A stretch of 64,000 bases of DNA from the NCBI GenBank assembly GCA_963748205.1, contig CAVVIB010000028.1, positions 1 to 64,000 on the forward strand, given 5' to 3'. Position 1 is the stretch's first letter. Each line of letters opens with the position of its first letter. A model generated the notes under the pieces. The model did not search any database, was not told where the DNA came from, and saw only the letters and a program-made list of their open reading frames with translations. This DNA is from JAIBJN01 sp963748205. Lineage in GTDB: Bacteria; Actinomycetota; Thermoleophilia; Gaiellales; Gaiellaceae. The position numbers and the translations under genes are program-made. Positions 17,726-27,107 of this stretch are shown here, one piece after another.

Positions 17726-17732
17726 GAGATCG

Positions 17733-18617
17733 ATGCTCGGCGAGGTTCTCACAGCCGTCGTCACGCCCTTCCGTGCGGACGGTTCCGTCGACCTGGATGC
17801 GTTTCGGCGGCTCTGCACGCACCTGATCGAGTCCGGCTCCGACGGCGTCGTCGTGGCCGGGACGACCGGCGAGTCGCCGACGCTCGACGACGACGAGCGG
17901 CTCTCGCTCTTCGCGGCGGCGGTCGAGACGGTGGGCGACCGCGCGACGGTCATCGCCGGCACCGGCACCTACTCGACCGCACATTCCGTCCACCTGACAG
18001 GCCAGGCGCACGAGCTCGGCGTCGACGGGTTCCTCGTCGTCACGCCGTACTACAACAAGCCGCCTGCGCGCGGGGTCGTCGCGCACTTCAAGGCGATCGC
18101 GGACGCGACCGACCGGCCGATCGTCATCTACAACATCCCGCAGCGGGTCGTCGTCAACCTCGAGCCCGAGACGCTGGCCGAGCTCGCCGAGATCCCGAAC
18201 GTCACGGCCGTCAAGCAGGCCACGGCCGACCCGGGCCAGGCGCGGCGGATCCTCGCCGAGACGGATCTCGCGCTCTACGCGGGCAACGACGATCTCCTGC
18301 TGCCGTTCCTCGAGCTCGGGGGCATCGGCGGCGTCCTCGTCTACACGCATATCGTCGGGCCGCGCGTGCGCGAGCTCGTCACGCGTTTCAAGGAGGGCGA
18401 GCTGGCCGAGGCGCGCGCGATCGACGCCGAGCTGCGGCCCGTGATCGACGCGCTCGCGGTGACCACCAACCCGATTCCGGTCAAGGCCGCGCTCCAGCTG
18501 CTCGGGCACGAGGTGGGCGGGCTGAGGCTGCCGCTCGTCGAGGCGACCGACGACGAGCGCGCGGCGATTCGCGACGCGCTCGAGCGCGCCGGCGTCCTCG
18601 AGAACGCCAGGGTCTAG
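17733..18617 (+). CDS. dapA: 4-hydroxy-tetrahydrodipicolinate synthase
   Basis: DapA condenses pyruvate with aspartate semialdehyde. The 294-aa product has the family motifs GTTGESPTL, TPYYNKPPARGVVAHFKAIA (the catalytic tyrosine region), IYNIPQRV and the Schiff-base lysine in VTAVKQATAD. I place the start at ATG 17733, 7 nt after TACAAT, rather than at 17724. It follows dapB by 41 nt, and both feed the DapL encoded at 44.5 kb. Confidence 0.95.
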   Translation: MLGEVLTAVVTPFRADGSVDLDAFRRLCTHLIESGSDGVVVAGTTGESPTLDDDERLSLFAAAVETVGDRATVIAGTGTYSTAHSVHLTGQAHELGVDGFLVVTPYYNKPPARGVVAHFKAIADATDRPIVIYNIPQRVVVNLEPETLAELAEIPNVTAVKQATADPGQARRILAETDLALYAGNDDLLLPFLELGGIGGVLVYTHIVGPRVRELVTRFKEGELAEARAIDAELRPVIDALAVTTNPIPVKAALQLLGHEVGGLRLPLVEATDDERAAIRDALERAGVLENARV

Positions 18618-18629
18618 CTGCGGCGCCGT

Positions 18630-19568
18630 TCAGGCGCCGTGCAGGTGGCCGGCCAGGTACTTGAGGCCGGAGTCGACGTTCGTCGTCGCCACGCGCGCCC
18701 CGGGGCCGAGACGGCGCGCGAGCTCGAGCGCGACGGTGATGTTCGCGCCGGTCGAGGGACCGCACAGGAGCCCCTCCTCGGCCGCGACCCGCTTCGCCAT
18801 GGCCATCGCGTCCGCGGTGGAGACCGGGATGACCTCGTCGAAGTCGTCCTTCGTCAGGAGCGGCGGCCAGAAGCCGACGCCGCCGCCCTCGATGTGGTGC
18901 GTGCCGGGCTCGCCGCCCGAGATGACCGGTGACTCCGCCGGCTCGACGATCACGCGGTGGACGTCGGGTTGAGCGCTGCGGAGCGCGCCCGTGACGCCGA
19001 GGAAGCAACCCGCCGTCCCGACGTAGGAGCAGAACGCGTCGATCCGGCCGTCGAGCTGGTCGACGAGCTCGCGGCCGAGCTCGGCGTAGCCCTCGACCAT
19101 GTCACGGTTGTTGAACTGATCCGTGGCGAAACCGTCAACTTCGTCCACGATCGCGGCGGCGCGGCTCATCATGCTCGGAATGAGGTCGGGCGTGATCCCC
19201 TCCGGGCTCGGGATCACCTCGAGCTCGGCCCCGAACGCACGCATCGTGCGGAGCTTCTCGGCAGCGAACGCATCGGAGGTGACGATCCTGAGCTTGTAGC
19301 CCTTCACAGCACACACGAACGCCAGGGACGACCCGGTGCTGCCGCCGGTGTACTCGACCACGGTCTGGCCGGGCTGGAGGCGCCCGCTGCGCTCGGCGCC
19401 CTCGATCATGGCGAGCGCCATGCGATCCTTGTACGACCCCGTCGGGTTCGCATTCTCGAGCTTCACCCAGACCTCGGCGACGTCCGGGCCGGCGAGGCGC
19501 TCGAGGCGGATCACGGGCGTGCGCCCGATCGCGCCGAGCATCGCCGCCCTTTGAGCCGTGTCTGCCAT
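18630..19568 (-). CDS. PLP-dependent cysteine synthase family protein
   Basis: A 312-aa fold-type II PLP enzyme related to cysteine synthase A and cystathionine beta-synthase. The PLP lysine is in NPTGSYKDRMA, the phosphate-binding loop is GTAGCF, and the asparagine/threonine loop EYTGGSTGSSLA resembles the TSGNTG motif but is altered (TGGSTG). That change means the acceptor could differ from O-acetylserine, so I give no symbol. On the minus strand a TAACCT box lies 9 nt before the ATG. It is divergent from RNase J with a 60-nt gap. Confidence 0.82.
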   Translation of the reverse strand: MADTAQRAAMLGAIGRTPVIRLERLAGPDVAEVWVKLENANPTGSYKDRMALAMIEGAERSGRLQPGQTVVEYTGGSTGSSLAFVCAVKGYKLRIVTSDAFAAEKLRTMRAFGAELEVIPSPEGITPDLIPSMMSRAAAIVDEVDGFATDQFNNRDMVEGYAELGRELVDQLDGRIDAFCSYVGTAGCFLGVTGALRSAQPDVHRVIVEPAESPVISGGEPGTHHIEGGGVGFWPPLLTKDDFDEVIPVSTADAMAMAKRVAAEEGLLCGPSTGANITVALELARRLGPGARVATTNVDSGLKYLAGHLHGA

Positions 19569-19615
19569 CGGAGGCCGAGGTTAGCCGAGCAGGAACGGAC
19601 GGGAGAGGGACGGAA

Positions 19616-19621
19616 TACACT
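19616..19621 (+). promoter_or_regulatory. -10 box of a leaderless RNase J promoter
   Basis: TACACT lies 7 nt before the ATG at 19629. No ribosome-binding site intervenes. Confidence 0.5.
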
Positions 19622-19628
19622 TCTGCCA

Positions 19629-21285
19629 ATGCCCGAGAGCACGCGAGTCATCCCGCTCGGCGGCCTGGGCGAGGTCGGCAAGAACCTGACCGTGATCGAG
19701 TCCGACGACGGCATCGTCGTCGTCGATGCCGGACTCTCGTTCCCGCGCGACGAGCACCTTGGCGTCGACCTCGTGTTGCCGGACTTCGAGTACCTCCGCG
19801 AGCACCGCGGCGGACGTGCGCGCCGTCGTGCTCACGCACGGGCACGAGGATCACGTCGGCGCCCTCCCGTACCTGATGCGGGAGATCGACGTCCCCGAGG
19901 TCTGGGCAACGCGGCTGACGCTCGGGCTCATCAAGTCCAAGCTCGACGAGCACGGGCTCATGCGTGCCGCCGAGCTGGTCGAGATCGAGCCGGACAAGGG
20001 CGCGGCCCAGATCGGCCCGTATCAGGTCGAGTTCGTGCGCATGGCGCACTCGATCCCGGATGCGGTCGCGCTCGCGTTCGACACGCCGGGCGGGTTCGTC
20101 GTCGTGACCGGCGACTACAAGATCGACCACACGCCGGTCGACGGCTTCCGCACGGACCTCGGCAAGCTCGCGGAGCTCGGGAACCGCGGCGTCGACCTCC
20201 TTCTCGGCGACTCCACGAACGCCGAGCGGCCGGGCGTGACCGAGTCCGAGCGCACGGTGGGGGAGGCCTTCCGCCACCTGATCCCGCAACGCGAGGGTCG
20301 CATTCTCGTAGCCTCGTTCGCCTCGAACATCCATCGTGTCCAGCAGGCGATGGACGTCGCGGCCGAGTCCGGCCGGAAGGTCGCGCTCGTCGGCCGCTCG
20401 CTGCGCAAGAACGTCAACATCGCACGGAACCTCGGCTACCTCGACGTCCGCGACGACCTGCTCATCAAGCCGGACGAGATCGACCTCCAGCGCCCCGAGC
20501 AGACGATGATCCTCTGCACCGGGAGCCAGGGCGAGCCGATGTCCGCGCTCACCCGCATGGCGTACGGGGACCACCCGCACGTCGAGATCGAGGAAGGGGA
20601 CACGGTCATCATCTCGGCGAAGCCCGTGCCCGGTAACGAGCTTCGCGTGCACGACACGATCAACCGGCTGGCCAAGTCGGGCGCGGAGGTGCTCCACCAG
20701 GAAATCGCGCAGGTCCACGTCTCCGGCCACGGGAACGCGGAGGAGATCCGGACGATCCTCGCCCTGCTTCGGCCTCGCAACGTCATGCCCGTGCACGGCG
20801 AGTTCCGCATGCTCTCCGCCCAGGCGCGCCTCGCCAGGGACTCCGGGGTGCCGGCCGACCGCATCGTGCTGGCCGAGAACGGCTCGGTCGTGGAGCTGCG
20901 CGGCGGCATCGCGCGGGTCGTCGACCAGCTCGACACCGGCGCCACGTTCGTGGACGGCCTCGGGGTCGGGGACGTCAAGGACGTCGCCCTGCGCGACCGC
21001 CGTCACCTCTCCGAGGACGGCGTGCTGATCATCGTCGCCACGATCGGCTCGCAGAACGGAGCGGAGGTCGCAGCGCCGGAGGTAGTGTCGCGCGGGTTCG
21101 CCGAGTCGGATCAGCTGCTCGAGGAGGCGCGCCTCGAGGCCCAGCGTACGATCGCCGAGCTCCTCGGCCAGAACGTCTTCGAGCTGAAGCTCTTCCAGGA
21201 GCACCTGCACGACAACATCGGGAAGCTCGTCTCCGAGCGCACCGGCCGCCGGCCGATGATTCTCCCGGTCGTCGTCGAGGTCTAG
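19629..21285 (+). CDS. rnj: Ribonuclease J (one apparent frame shift)
   Basis: RNase J is a metallo-beta-lactamase/beta-CASP endo- and 5'-exoribonuclease. The start MPESTRVIPLGGLGEVGKNL is typical, then LTHGHEDHVGALPYL (the HxHxDH metal site), GDYKIDHTPVDG, LLGDSTNAERPG and the C-terminal HVSGHGNAEEIR. The frame shifts once near 19808, where one extra G in CGCGGCGGACG separates YLREHRG from DVRAVVLTHGHEDH. The corrected protein would be about 551 aa. RNase J is important for RNA turnover here, so a base-calling error is more likely than loss. Confidence 0.9.
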
Positions 21286-22346
21286 GCGGAATCGCCCCAG
21301 CGGAAGCCGGTCTCGCTCGGCTGCGGCTGGAGCGGGCTCGTCGGGAGGCCCGGCGGCGGGTCGTGCCGGTGGATGTTGAACGCCGCCGGCGCGACGTCGT
21401 TCGGCGTCGAGTGGTGGAAGAGCGAGGCGAGGTACTGGATGTGCCCGCGGCCTGGGCCGAGCTCCCACTGGCCGCCGCCGTAGATGGCGATCTCGTTGTC
21501 CGCGCAGTAGTCGTAGCCCTCGAAGAGCCGCTGGATGCTGCCGAAGCGGGACGGCTTGAAGTTCAGCGTCTTCGGCGCGAACGGCAGGCTCTTGATGTCG
21601 AGCACCGAGTGAATGGGGGCGTCCCAGGTGACGCGGTCACGATGCGGCTCGAGGATGACGTCGGTCTCCTCGTTCAGGTCCGGGTCCTCGATCCAGGCGC
21701 TCGGGAACGCCTGCGCGACGAGGCCGTAGAGGAGCGGGTCGCCCGCCTGGTCGACGGGTGTGCCCTTGTAGGCGCCCTTGAGGTCGACCGTGTCCACGGC
21801 GCCGGTCTCGGCGAGAGCCTTGACGAGCTTCGCGTCCCATTCGCTCGTCGGGTCGAGCTTGAACCGCAGCTTCGGGTAGCGCTCGAGCAGCCTGGGGATC
21901 GGGTCGAGCGCCGGTGGATTCTCGATCCGCAGCGACACGACGAAGTTGACCGGCTGCGGCTCGCGCCCGACCGCCGCGCCGAGCGAGGTGCCCGCCTGGC
22001 GCAGGGCGAGGTCGAGCGCCGCGCTCTCGAACGCCCAGCGACGGTAGTCGAGAAAGGCGTCCATCCCGGGCCCGCTCGGGAAGAGCGCAATCCGGTCGAG
22101 GAGCTGCGAGAAGCTGTCGAGCGTGTGGCTTCCCGCCAGCGGGAACGTCGGGCCTTCCGCCTGGAGCGCCTCCTGGTCCTCGCCGGAGTAGGTGACGTCC
22201 TCGCCGACTCCCTCGTGCCCGCCGCCGTGCAGGTGGACGACGGTCGTGCGGCGGACGAACTCGGGCGAGGCCTCGACCTTCAGGCCCTCGAGGTCGTAGG
22301 ACTCGATCTCGAGCGGCAGGTTGCGGATGAGGTCGTACGTCGCCAT
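21282..22346 (-). CDS. Enolase-superfamily protein of unknown specificity
   Basis: A 354-aa protein that looks like a divergent enolase-superfamily (muconate lactonising/mandelate racemase group) enzyme. Candidate barrel residues are LRFKLDPTSEW (a lysine strand end), VDTVDLKG, AWIEDPDL (metal-binding E/D) and the segment DIKSLPFAPKTLNFKPSR. Specificity cannot be assigned. The 3' end overlaps the RNase J stop by 4 nt. The ATG at 22346 lies 11 nt after a TACCGT box on the minus strand, in a short divergent promoter region shared with the gene at 22398. Confidence 0.6.
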   Translation of the reverse strand: MATYDLIRNLPLEIESYDLEGLKVEASPEFVRRTTVVHLHGGGHEGVGEDVTYSGEDQEALQAEGPTFPLAGSHTLDSFSQLLDRIALFPSGPGMDAFLDYRRWAFESAALDLALRQAGTSLGAAVGREPQPVNFVVSLRIENPPALDPIPRLLERYPKLRFKLDPTSEWDAKLVKALAETGAVDTVDLKGAYKGTPVDQAGDPLLYGLVAQAFPSAWIEDPDLNEETDVILEPHRDRVTWDAPIHSVLDIKSLPFAPKTLNFKPSRFGSIQRLFEGYDYCADNEIAIYGGGQWELGPGRGHIQYLASLFHHSTPNDVAPAAFNIHRHDPPPGLPTSPLQPQPSETGFRWGDSA

Positions 22347-22397
22347 GCGCGGGGCGAACGGTACGTGTTCTGGCCATCTTGGTGTACTAGTTAGGTG

Positions 22398-22949
22398 ATG
22401 ACGCAGACGAGCGGGAACAGCTGGGCCGGCCTCATGGGCACCTACGGCGTGTCCGAGCGCACCACGGCGCGCCTCATCCGCTCGCTGACCGCCAGCGAGG
22501 TCGCGGGGCTCGCGTTCTGCCGCCTCCTGGAACGCTGGCAGCGCGGCGAGCCGGACCCGTGCACGCCGGAGCGCCGGCAGGCCGCCTTCAGACGCGCCGC
22601 CGAGCGCGCCGAGACGGCGCTCACAGGCCTCGAGCAGCCTCTCGGCCGCTTCCTCCTCGAGCTCGAGCCGGACGGAGCGGAGGGACGCTCCTGGTACGGC
22701 GAGCCCGGAGCGGGGGAGGTCGTCGAATGGGACGACGTCCTCAAGCGCGCCGGCGTCGTCGCCGCGCCTCACCGGGTCGCGCACGCCTATCTCGAGCTCG
22801 CCGTGCTCGTCCGCGCGCTCCAGGGCCTTGCCGACTCGGCGCGTATCGAGTCGGCGCCCGACCGCGACTCGCTCTGGGCCGGGCTGTTCGACCTGCGCGA
22901 GAACCTCCTCGACGGCTGCCTCGACGACCTGCGCGCGCTTGCCGCCTAG
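22398..22949 (+). CDS. Conserved hypothetical protein
   Basis: A 183-aa, mostly helical, Arg/Glu/Leu-rich soluble protein with no motif I recognise. It has no signal peptide or membrane segment. The ATG at 22398 is preferred to the adjacent GTG at 22395 because AGG and a TACTAG box lie just upstream. It overlaps the following sugar kinase start by 11 nt, suggesting co-translation with the kinase and nucleoside hydrolase. Confidence 0.55.
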   Translation: MTQTSGNSWAGLMGTYGVSERTTARLIRSLTASEVAGLAFCRLLERWQRGEPDPCTPERRQAAFRRAAERAETALTGLEQPLGRFLLELEPDGAEGRSWYGEPGAGEVVEWDDVLKRAGVVAAPHRVAHAYLELAVLVRALQGLADSARIESAPDRDSLWAGLFDLRENLLDGCLDDLRALAA

Positions 22950-23787
22950 CGTCTGCGTCGTCGGCTCGATCAACGTCGATCTCGTCGCGCGCTGCGCACG
23001 GCTCCCGGAGCCGGGCGAGACCGTGCGCGCAGACGACTTCGACTACATCCCGGGCGGCAAGGGCGCCAACCAGGCTGTCGCTGCTGCGCGCCTGGGCGCC
23101 GCCGTTCGCATGGTGGCCTCCGTGGGCGTCGACGCCCTCGCCACGCTCGCCCAGTCCGGCCTCGACGACGCCGGAGTCGATCTGAGCGGAGTCGCCCAGG
23201 CCGAGGCGGCGGACACGGGGATGGCCCTGATCGTCGTCGACGACACGGGCGAGAACCAGATCGTCGTGGTCCCGGGCGCCAACGCCGCGCTCGGGGCCGA
23301 CGCAGTTCGCTCTGCGGAACCGGGGAGCTTCGACGCCGTCCTTTGCCAGCTCGAGATCCCCGACGAGCCTCTCGCCGAGGCGGCGCGCACGACCACCGGG
23401 CTCTTCTGCCTCAATGCCGCGCCCGCGCGCCCTGTGCCGGCCGAGGTGCTCGGCCGCGCCGACCTCGTCGTCGTCAACCGCCACGAGCTCGACGCGCTTG
23501 CCGAGATGCCGCACCTTGTCGCGCTCACGCTCGGCGCCGAGGGCGCTGTGCTGCTCGAGGACGGGGAGGAGGTCGCCCGTGCCGCGCCACCCGAGGTCTC
23601 GGCCGTCGACGGCACGGCGGCCGGCGACGCCTTCACGGCCTGCCTGGTCGTCTCCCTCCTCGAGGGCCGCGCACGCGAGGACGCTCTCCGTCGCTCCTGC
23701 GCCGCAGGCGCCATCGCCGCCTCGCGGCCCGGCGCGCAGCCCTCCCTGCCCACGGCCGCGGAGGTTGACGAGATACTGCACACGTGA
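22939..23787 (+). CDS. PfkB-family carbohydrate kinase, ribokinase-like
   Basis: A 282-aa PfkB-family kinase. The first signature is FDYIPGGKGANQAVAAARLG and the second VDGTAAGDAFTACLV, containing the anion-hole GAGD-type loop and catalytic aspartate. The N-terminal strand VCVVGSINVDLVARCARLP is characteristic of ribokinase. It probably starts at TTG 22939. The gene overlaps a nucleoside hydrolase (GTGA), so phosphorylation of the ribose released by that hydrolase is a reasonable inference. Confidence 0.85.
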   Translation: MPPSVCVVGSINVDLVARCARLPEPGETVRADDFDYIPGGKGANQAVAAARLGAAVRMVASVGVDALATLAQSGLDDAGVDLSGVAQAEAADTGMALIVVDDTGENQIVVVPGANAALGADAVRSAEPGSFDAVLCQLEIPDEPLAEAARTTTGLFCLNAAPARPVPAEVLGRADLVVVNRHELDALAEMPHLVALTLGAEGAVLLEDGEEVARAAPPEVSAVDGTAAGDAFTACLVVSLLEGRAREDALRRSCAAGAIAASRPGAQPSLPTAAEVDEILHT

Positions 23788-24725
23788 GCGGCCCGACCCC
23801 GATCCTGCTCGACTGCGACCCGGGCCACGACGACGCGATCGCGCTCCTGCTCGCACTGGCCAGCCCCGAGCTCGAGCTCCTGGGCGTCACGACCGTCGCC
23901 GGGAACCAGACGCTCGAGAAGACCACGGCAAACGCGCTGCGCGTCCTCGAGCTCGTCGGGCGCGGTGACGTGGACGTCGCCGCCGGGGCCGACCGCCCGC
24001 TCGCCCGTGACCTCTTCATCGCCGCCTACGTGCACGGCGAGTCAGGGCTCGACGGCCCGAGCCTGCCCGACCCGCAGCGCTCGCCGCTCGACCAGCACGC
24101 GGTCGACTTCCTCGCCGAGCGCATCCTCGGGTCCTCGCAGCGCGTCACGCTCGTCCCGGTAGGCCCGCTGACGAACGTGGCCCTTCTGCTCGCCCGCTAC
24201 CCGGAGGCCGCCGAGAACCTGGAGCGCATCGTCATCATGGGCGGCGCGATCGCCGAGGGGAACGTCACTCCGGCGGCCGAGTTCAACATCTACGTCGACC
24301 CCGAGGCCGCGTGGCGCGTCTTTCACTGCGGCGTGCGGGTGACGATGATCGGCCTCGACGTCACCCACAAGGCGCTGATGATGCCCTCGCACGTCGAGCG
24401 GCTGCGCGCCTCCGGCCGGATCGGGACGTTCGTGGCCGAGCTCCACGACTTCTTCGTCCAGTACCACGAGCGCACCTACGGGACCGAGGGCGCGCCGATC
24501 CACGACGCCGTCGCCGTCGCCCAGGTGCTGCGGCCGGGGATCGTCGAGACCCTCCACCGCCACGTGGACGTGGACTGCGAGTCGCAGCTCTGCCGCGGCC
24601 GCACGGTCGTCGACCTGTGGCGCCGGACGGGTAACGAGCCGAACACCGACGTCGGCGTCGGGATCGACGGGGACGGCTTCCTCGAGCTGCTCTGCGAGCG
24701 GATCGAGTCGCTCGACCGCGCATAA
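23784..24725 (+). CDS. Nucleoside hydrolase (inosine/uridine-preferring type)
   Basis: A 313-aa nucleoside N-ribohydrolase, cleaving nucleosides to base plus ribose. The calcium site is LLDCDPGHDDAIALLLAL (DxDxxxDD), with TPAAEFNIYVDPEAA and the catalytic-histidine motif IHDAVAVA downstream. Base preference cannot be read. It is coupled to the ribokinase-like gene and lies 2.4 kb from the BMP-type nucleoside importer genes. Confidence 0.92.
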   Translation: MSGPTPILLDCDPGHDDAIALLLALASPELELLGVTTVAGNQTLEKTTANALRVLELVGRGDVDVAAGADRPLARDLFIAAYVHGESGLDGPSLPDPQRSPLDQHAVDFLAERILGSSQRVTLVPVGPLTNVALLLARYPEAAENLERIVIMGGAIAEGNVTPAAEFNIYVDPEAAWRVFHCGVRVTMIGLDVTHKALMMPSHVERLRASGRIGTFVAELHDFFVQYHERTYGTEGAPIHDAVAVAQVLRPGIVETLHRHVDVDCESQLCRGRTVVDLWRRTGNEPNTDVGVGIDGDGFLELLCERIESLDRA

Positions 24726-24767
24726 ACGCGAGGAGGAGGGCGGGGGCCGCCCGCGAACTGCCGGAAC

Positions 24768-26996
24768 ATGGCGCAGAAGAAGCGTCCGTCTCGGGTACGC
24801 CCGAAGTCGCCTGCGCGAATTCGCAAGAAGAAGCGCACGCGCAAGCAACGCGGACACCACCATCACGAGCTGCTTGGGCTCGGCCTGCTCTGCGCCGGGC
24901 TCTTCCTCGCGTTCGTCACCTGGCTCGAGGGGAACGGCGGGATCGTCGGCACGACGATCGCCGACTGGCTCGACGCTCTTCTCGGCACGGCACGCATCGG
25001 CGTGCCGATCGTGCTCGTCGTGATCGGCGCCCTCATGGTGGCCCGTGCGTCCCTGGTGGACGTCAAGCCCTTCCGGACCGGGCTCGTCCTCCTCGTGATC
25101 GGCGCCATGGTGCTCCTCGGCGACGAGCGGGGCGGGGCGGTCGGCAGTGGGTTCGACGCCGTCTTCGGCCGCCTGATCGGCGGGACGGGGACGTTCATCC
25201 TCGGCCTCTTCCTCTGCTGGGCCGGCGCGCTGCTGCTGACGGGAGCCTCTCTCGGCGCCATGCTCCACCGCTCGGCGCACGTCGCGCGCGAGACCGCGGT
25301 CGCCGCGCGCCGCACCGTCGGCGCTGTCCGCTACGCGCCGGTCGCCACGTCGCCGCCGCCCGTCTCCAACGGCCACCACATCTCGCACGAGCCTCCCGTC
25401 GACGGCGCCCAGGCGTACCCGGACGTGGTCGGCGACGCGCCGCCCTCGCAGCCCGTCCTGGTCGACCAGCTCGCCGAGCCGCTCGATGAGGAGCTCGACG
25501 CCATCTCTGCGGCCGCCGAGCCGCCGACCCTCTTCGACCCGCCCACGAGCGAGCACGCCGACTACCGCCTTCCGGACCCGTCCGTCCTCCGGCGCTCTCG
25601 GCCCCACGAGGGCCAGCCGGGCAAGGCCGCGGAACGGACGGCCGAGGCGCTCCTGCAGGCGCTCGCCAACTTCGGGATCGACGCGACGCTCGTCGGCCAG
25701 GTGGTCGGGCCACGCGTCACCCGCTACGAGCTCCAGCTCGCGCCGGGGACGAAGGTGGGGAAGGTCGCCGGGCTCAAGGACGACCTCGCCTACGCGCTCG
25801 CCACTACGGAGATCCGCATCCTCGCGCCCATCCCGGGCAAGCAGGCCGTCGGCGTCGAGGTGCCCAACCTCTCCCCGAACATCGTCACGCTCGGCGACAT
25901 CTTCGACGAGGTCCCGTCGAGCTCGAGCCCGCTCTCCGTCTGGCTCGGCAAGGACATCTCCGGCGCCTCGGTGAACGCCGACCTCGCCCGCATGCCGCAC
26001 ATCCTCATCGCCGGCACGACGGGCTCGGGCAAGTCCGGCTGCATCAACACGATGCTCTGCTCCATCCTGCTGCGCGCGACGCCGGACGACGTCCGCATGA
26101 TCCTGATCGACCCGAAGCGCGTCGAGCTCGGCCTCTACGAGTCGATCCCGCACCTGCTCACGCCCGTCGTCTCGAGCCCGAAGCAGGCCTCGGCGGTGCT
26201 CACGAACGTCCTCACCGAGATGGAGCGCCGCTACGAGCGCATGAGCCTCGCCCGCGCGCGCAACCTCCCGGAGCTGAACCGCGTCCTGCGCAAGCGCGGC
26301 GAGGCCCAGCTGCCGTACCTCCTCGTCGTCATCGACGAGCTGGCCGACCTGATGATGGTCTCGCCGCAGGAGGTCGAGGACGCGGTCATCCGCCTCGCCC
26401 AGAAGTCGCGCGCCGTCGGCATCCACCTCGTGCTCGCCACGCAGCGCCCGTCCGTGGACGTCATCACCGGGATGATCAAGGCGAACGTCCCCTCGCGGAT
26501 CGCGTTCGCCGTCTCGAGCCAGACCGACAGCCGGGTGATCCTCGACACATCCGGCGCCGAGAGCCTCCTCGGACAGGGCGACATGCTCTTCAAGCCGCTC
26601 GGCACCTCGCGCCTCCAGCGCGTGCAGGGCGCCTACGTGAGCGAGGAGGAGATCGCGCTCGTCGTCGAGCAGTGCCGCAGCCAGCGCCCGCAGGAGCTGG
26701 ACGAGTCCCTGCTGGCTCCGCCCGAGCCGGTGGGCCACGGCGACGACGGCGACGAGGACTTCGACCCGGACGAGGATCCGCTCCTCGACCGCGCGATCGA
26801 GATCGTCGTGCAGACGCAGACGGCGTCCGTCTCCCTGATCCAGCGCCGCCTGCGGGTCGGCTACACGCGCGCCGGCCGCCTGATCGACATGCTGGAGCGC
26901 CGTGGGATCATCTCCGGCTACGAGGGCTCGAAGCCTCGCAAGGTCCTCGTGGGCGAGGCCGAGCTCGACCGCGTGCTCGCGGACGTCACCTCCTAG
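24768..26996 (+). CDS. ftsK: DNA translocase FtsK/SpoIIIE
   Basis: FtsK pumps DNA at the division septum. The 742-aa product has a basic N-terminus, four membrane segments within the first 170 residues, a linker of only about 130 residues, then the motor: the alpha/beta part starting FGIDATLVGQVVGPRVTRYE, Walker A GTTGSGKSGCINTM, Walker B LLVVIDELADLMMV, and the ATQRPSVDVITGMIKAN sensor. A C-terminal gamma winged helix (SVSLIQRRLRVGYTRAGRLI) reads the orienting sequences. ATG 24768 follows the nucleoside hydrolase by 42 nt. Confidence 0.96.
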   Translation: MAQKKRPSRVRPKSPARIRKKKRTRKQRGHHHHELLGLGLLCAGLFLAFVTWLEGNGGIVGTTIADWLDALLGTARIGVPIVLVVIGALMVARASLVDVKPFRTGLVLLVIGAMVLLGDERGGAVGSGFDAVFGRLIGGTGTFILGLFLCWAGALLLTGASLGAMLHRSAHVARETAVAARRTVGAVRYAPVATSPPPVSNGHHISHEPPVDGAQAYPDVVGDAPPSQPVLVDQLAEPLDEELDAISAAAEPPTLFDPPTSEHADYRLPDPSVLRRSRPHEGQPGKAAERTAEALLQALANFGIDATLVGQVVGPRVTRYELQLAPGTKVGKVAGLKDDLAYALATTEIRILAPIPGKQAVGVEVPNLSPNIVTLGDIFDEVPSSSSPLSVWLGKDISGASVNADLARMPHILIAGTTGSGKSGCINTMLCSILLRATPDDVRMILIDPKRVELGLYESIPHLLTPVVSSPKQASAVLTNVLTEMERRYERMSLARARNLPELNRVLRKRGEAQLPYLLVVIDELADLMMVSPQEVEDAVIRLAQKSRAVGIHLVLATQRPSVDVITGMIKANVPSRIAFAVSSQTDSRVILDTSGAESLLGQGDMLFKPLGTSRLQRVQGAYVSEEEIALVVEQCRSQRPQELDESLLAPPEPVGHGDDGDEDFDPDEDPLLDRAIEIVVQTQTASVSLIQRRLRVGYTRAGRLIDMLERRGIISGYEGSKPRKVLVGEAELDRVLADVTS

Positions 26997-27042
26997 CGCC
27001 GGTAGCCCGCTAACGAACCCCATCCGGCGCTCGTCCTAGAAA

Positions 27043-27077
27043 TGGAATCGTCGGAGGGATAGCATCCTCCGATTCCA
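27043..27077. promoter_or_regulatory. Inverted repeat upstream of the BMP transporter operon
   Basis: TGGAATCG (27043-27050) and CGATTCCA (27070-27077) are perfect inverted arms; GGAGG and CCTCC lie just inside. A TAGCAT -10-like box (27060-27065) sits in the loop region. It could be an operator or an ftsK 3' hairpin; no U tract follows. Confidence 0.4.
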
Positions 27078-27107
27078 CTCGAAGGCATGGGCGAAAGAGG
27101 AGGTTCC

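Noticed and set aside
17724..17732. Upstream ATG of dapA as start
   Set aside because: It overlaps the TACAAT -10 box; the ATG at 17733 fits the leaderless spacing seen at other genes.
24042..27023. 993-aa open frame on the minus strand
   Set aside because: Antisense to the nucleoside hydrolase and ftsK, low-complexity, no motif.
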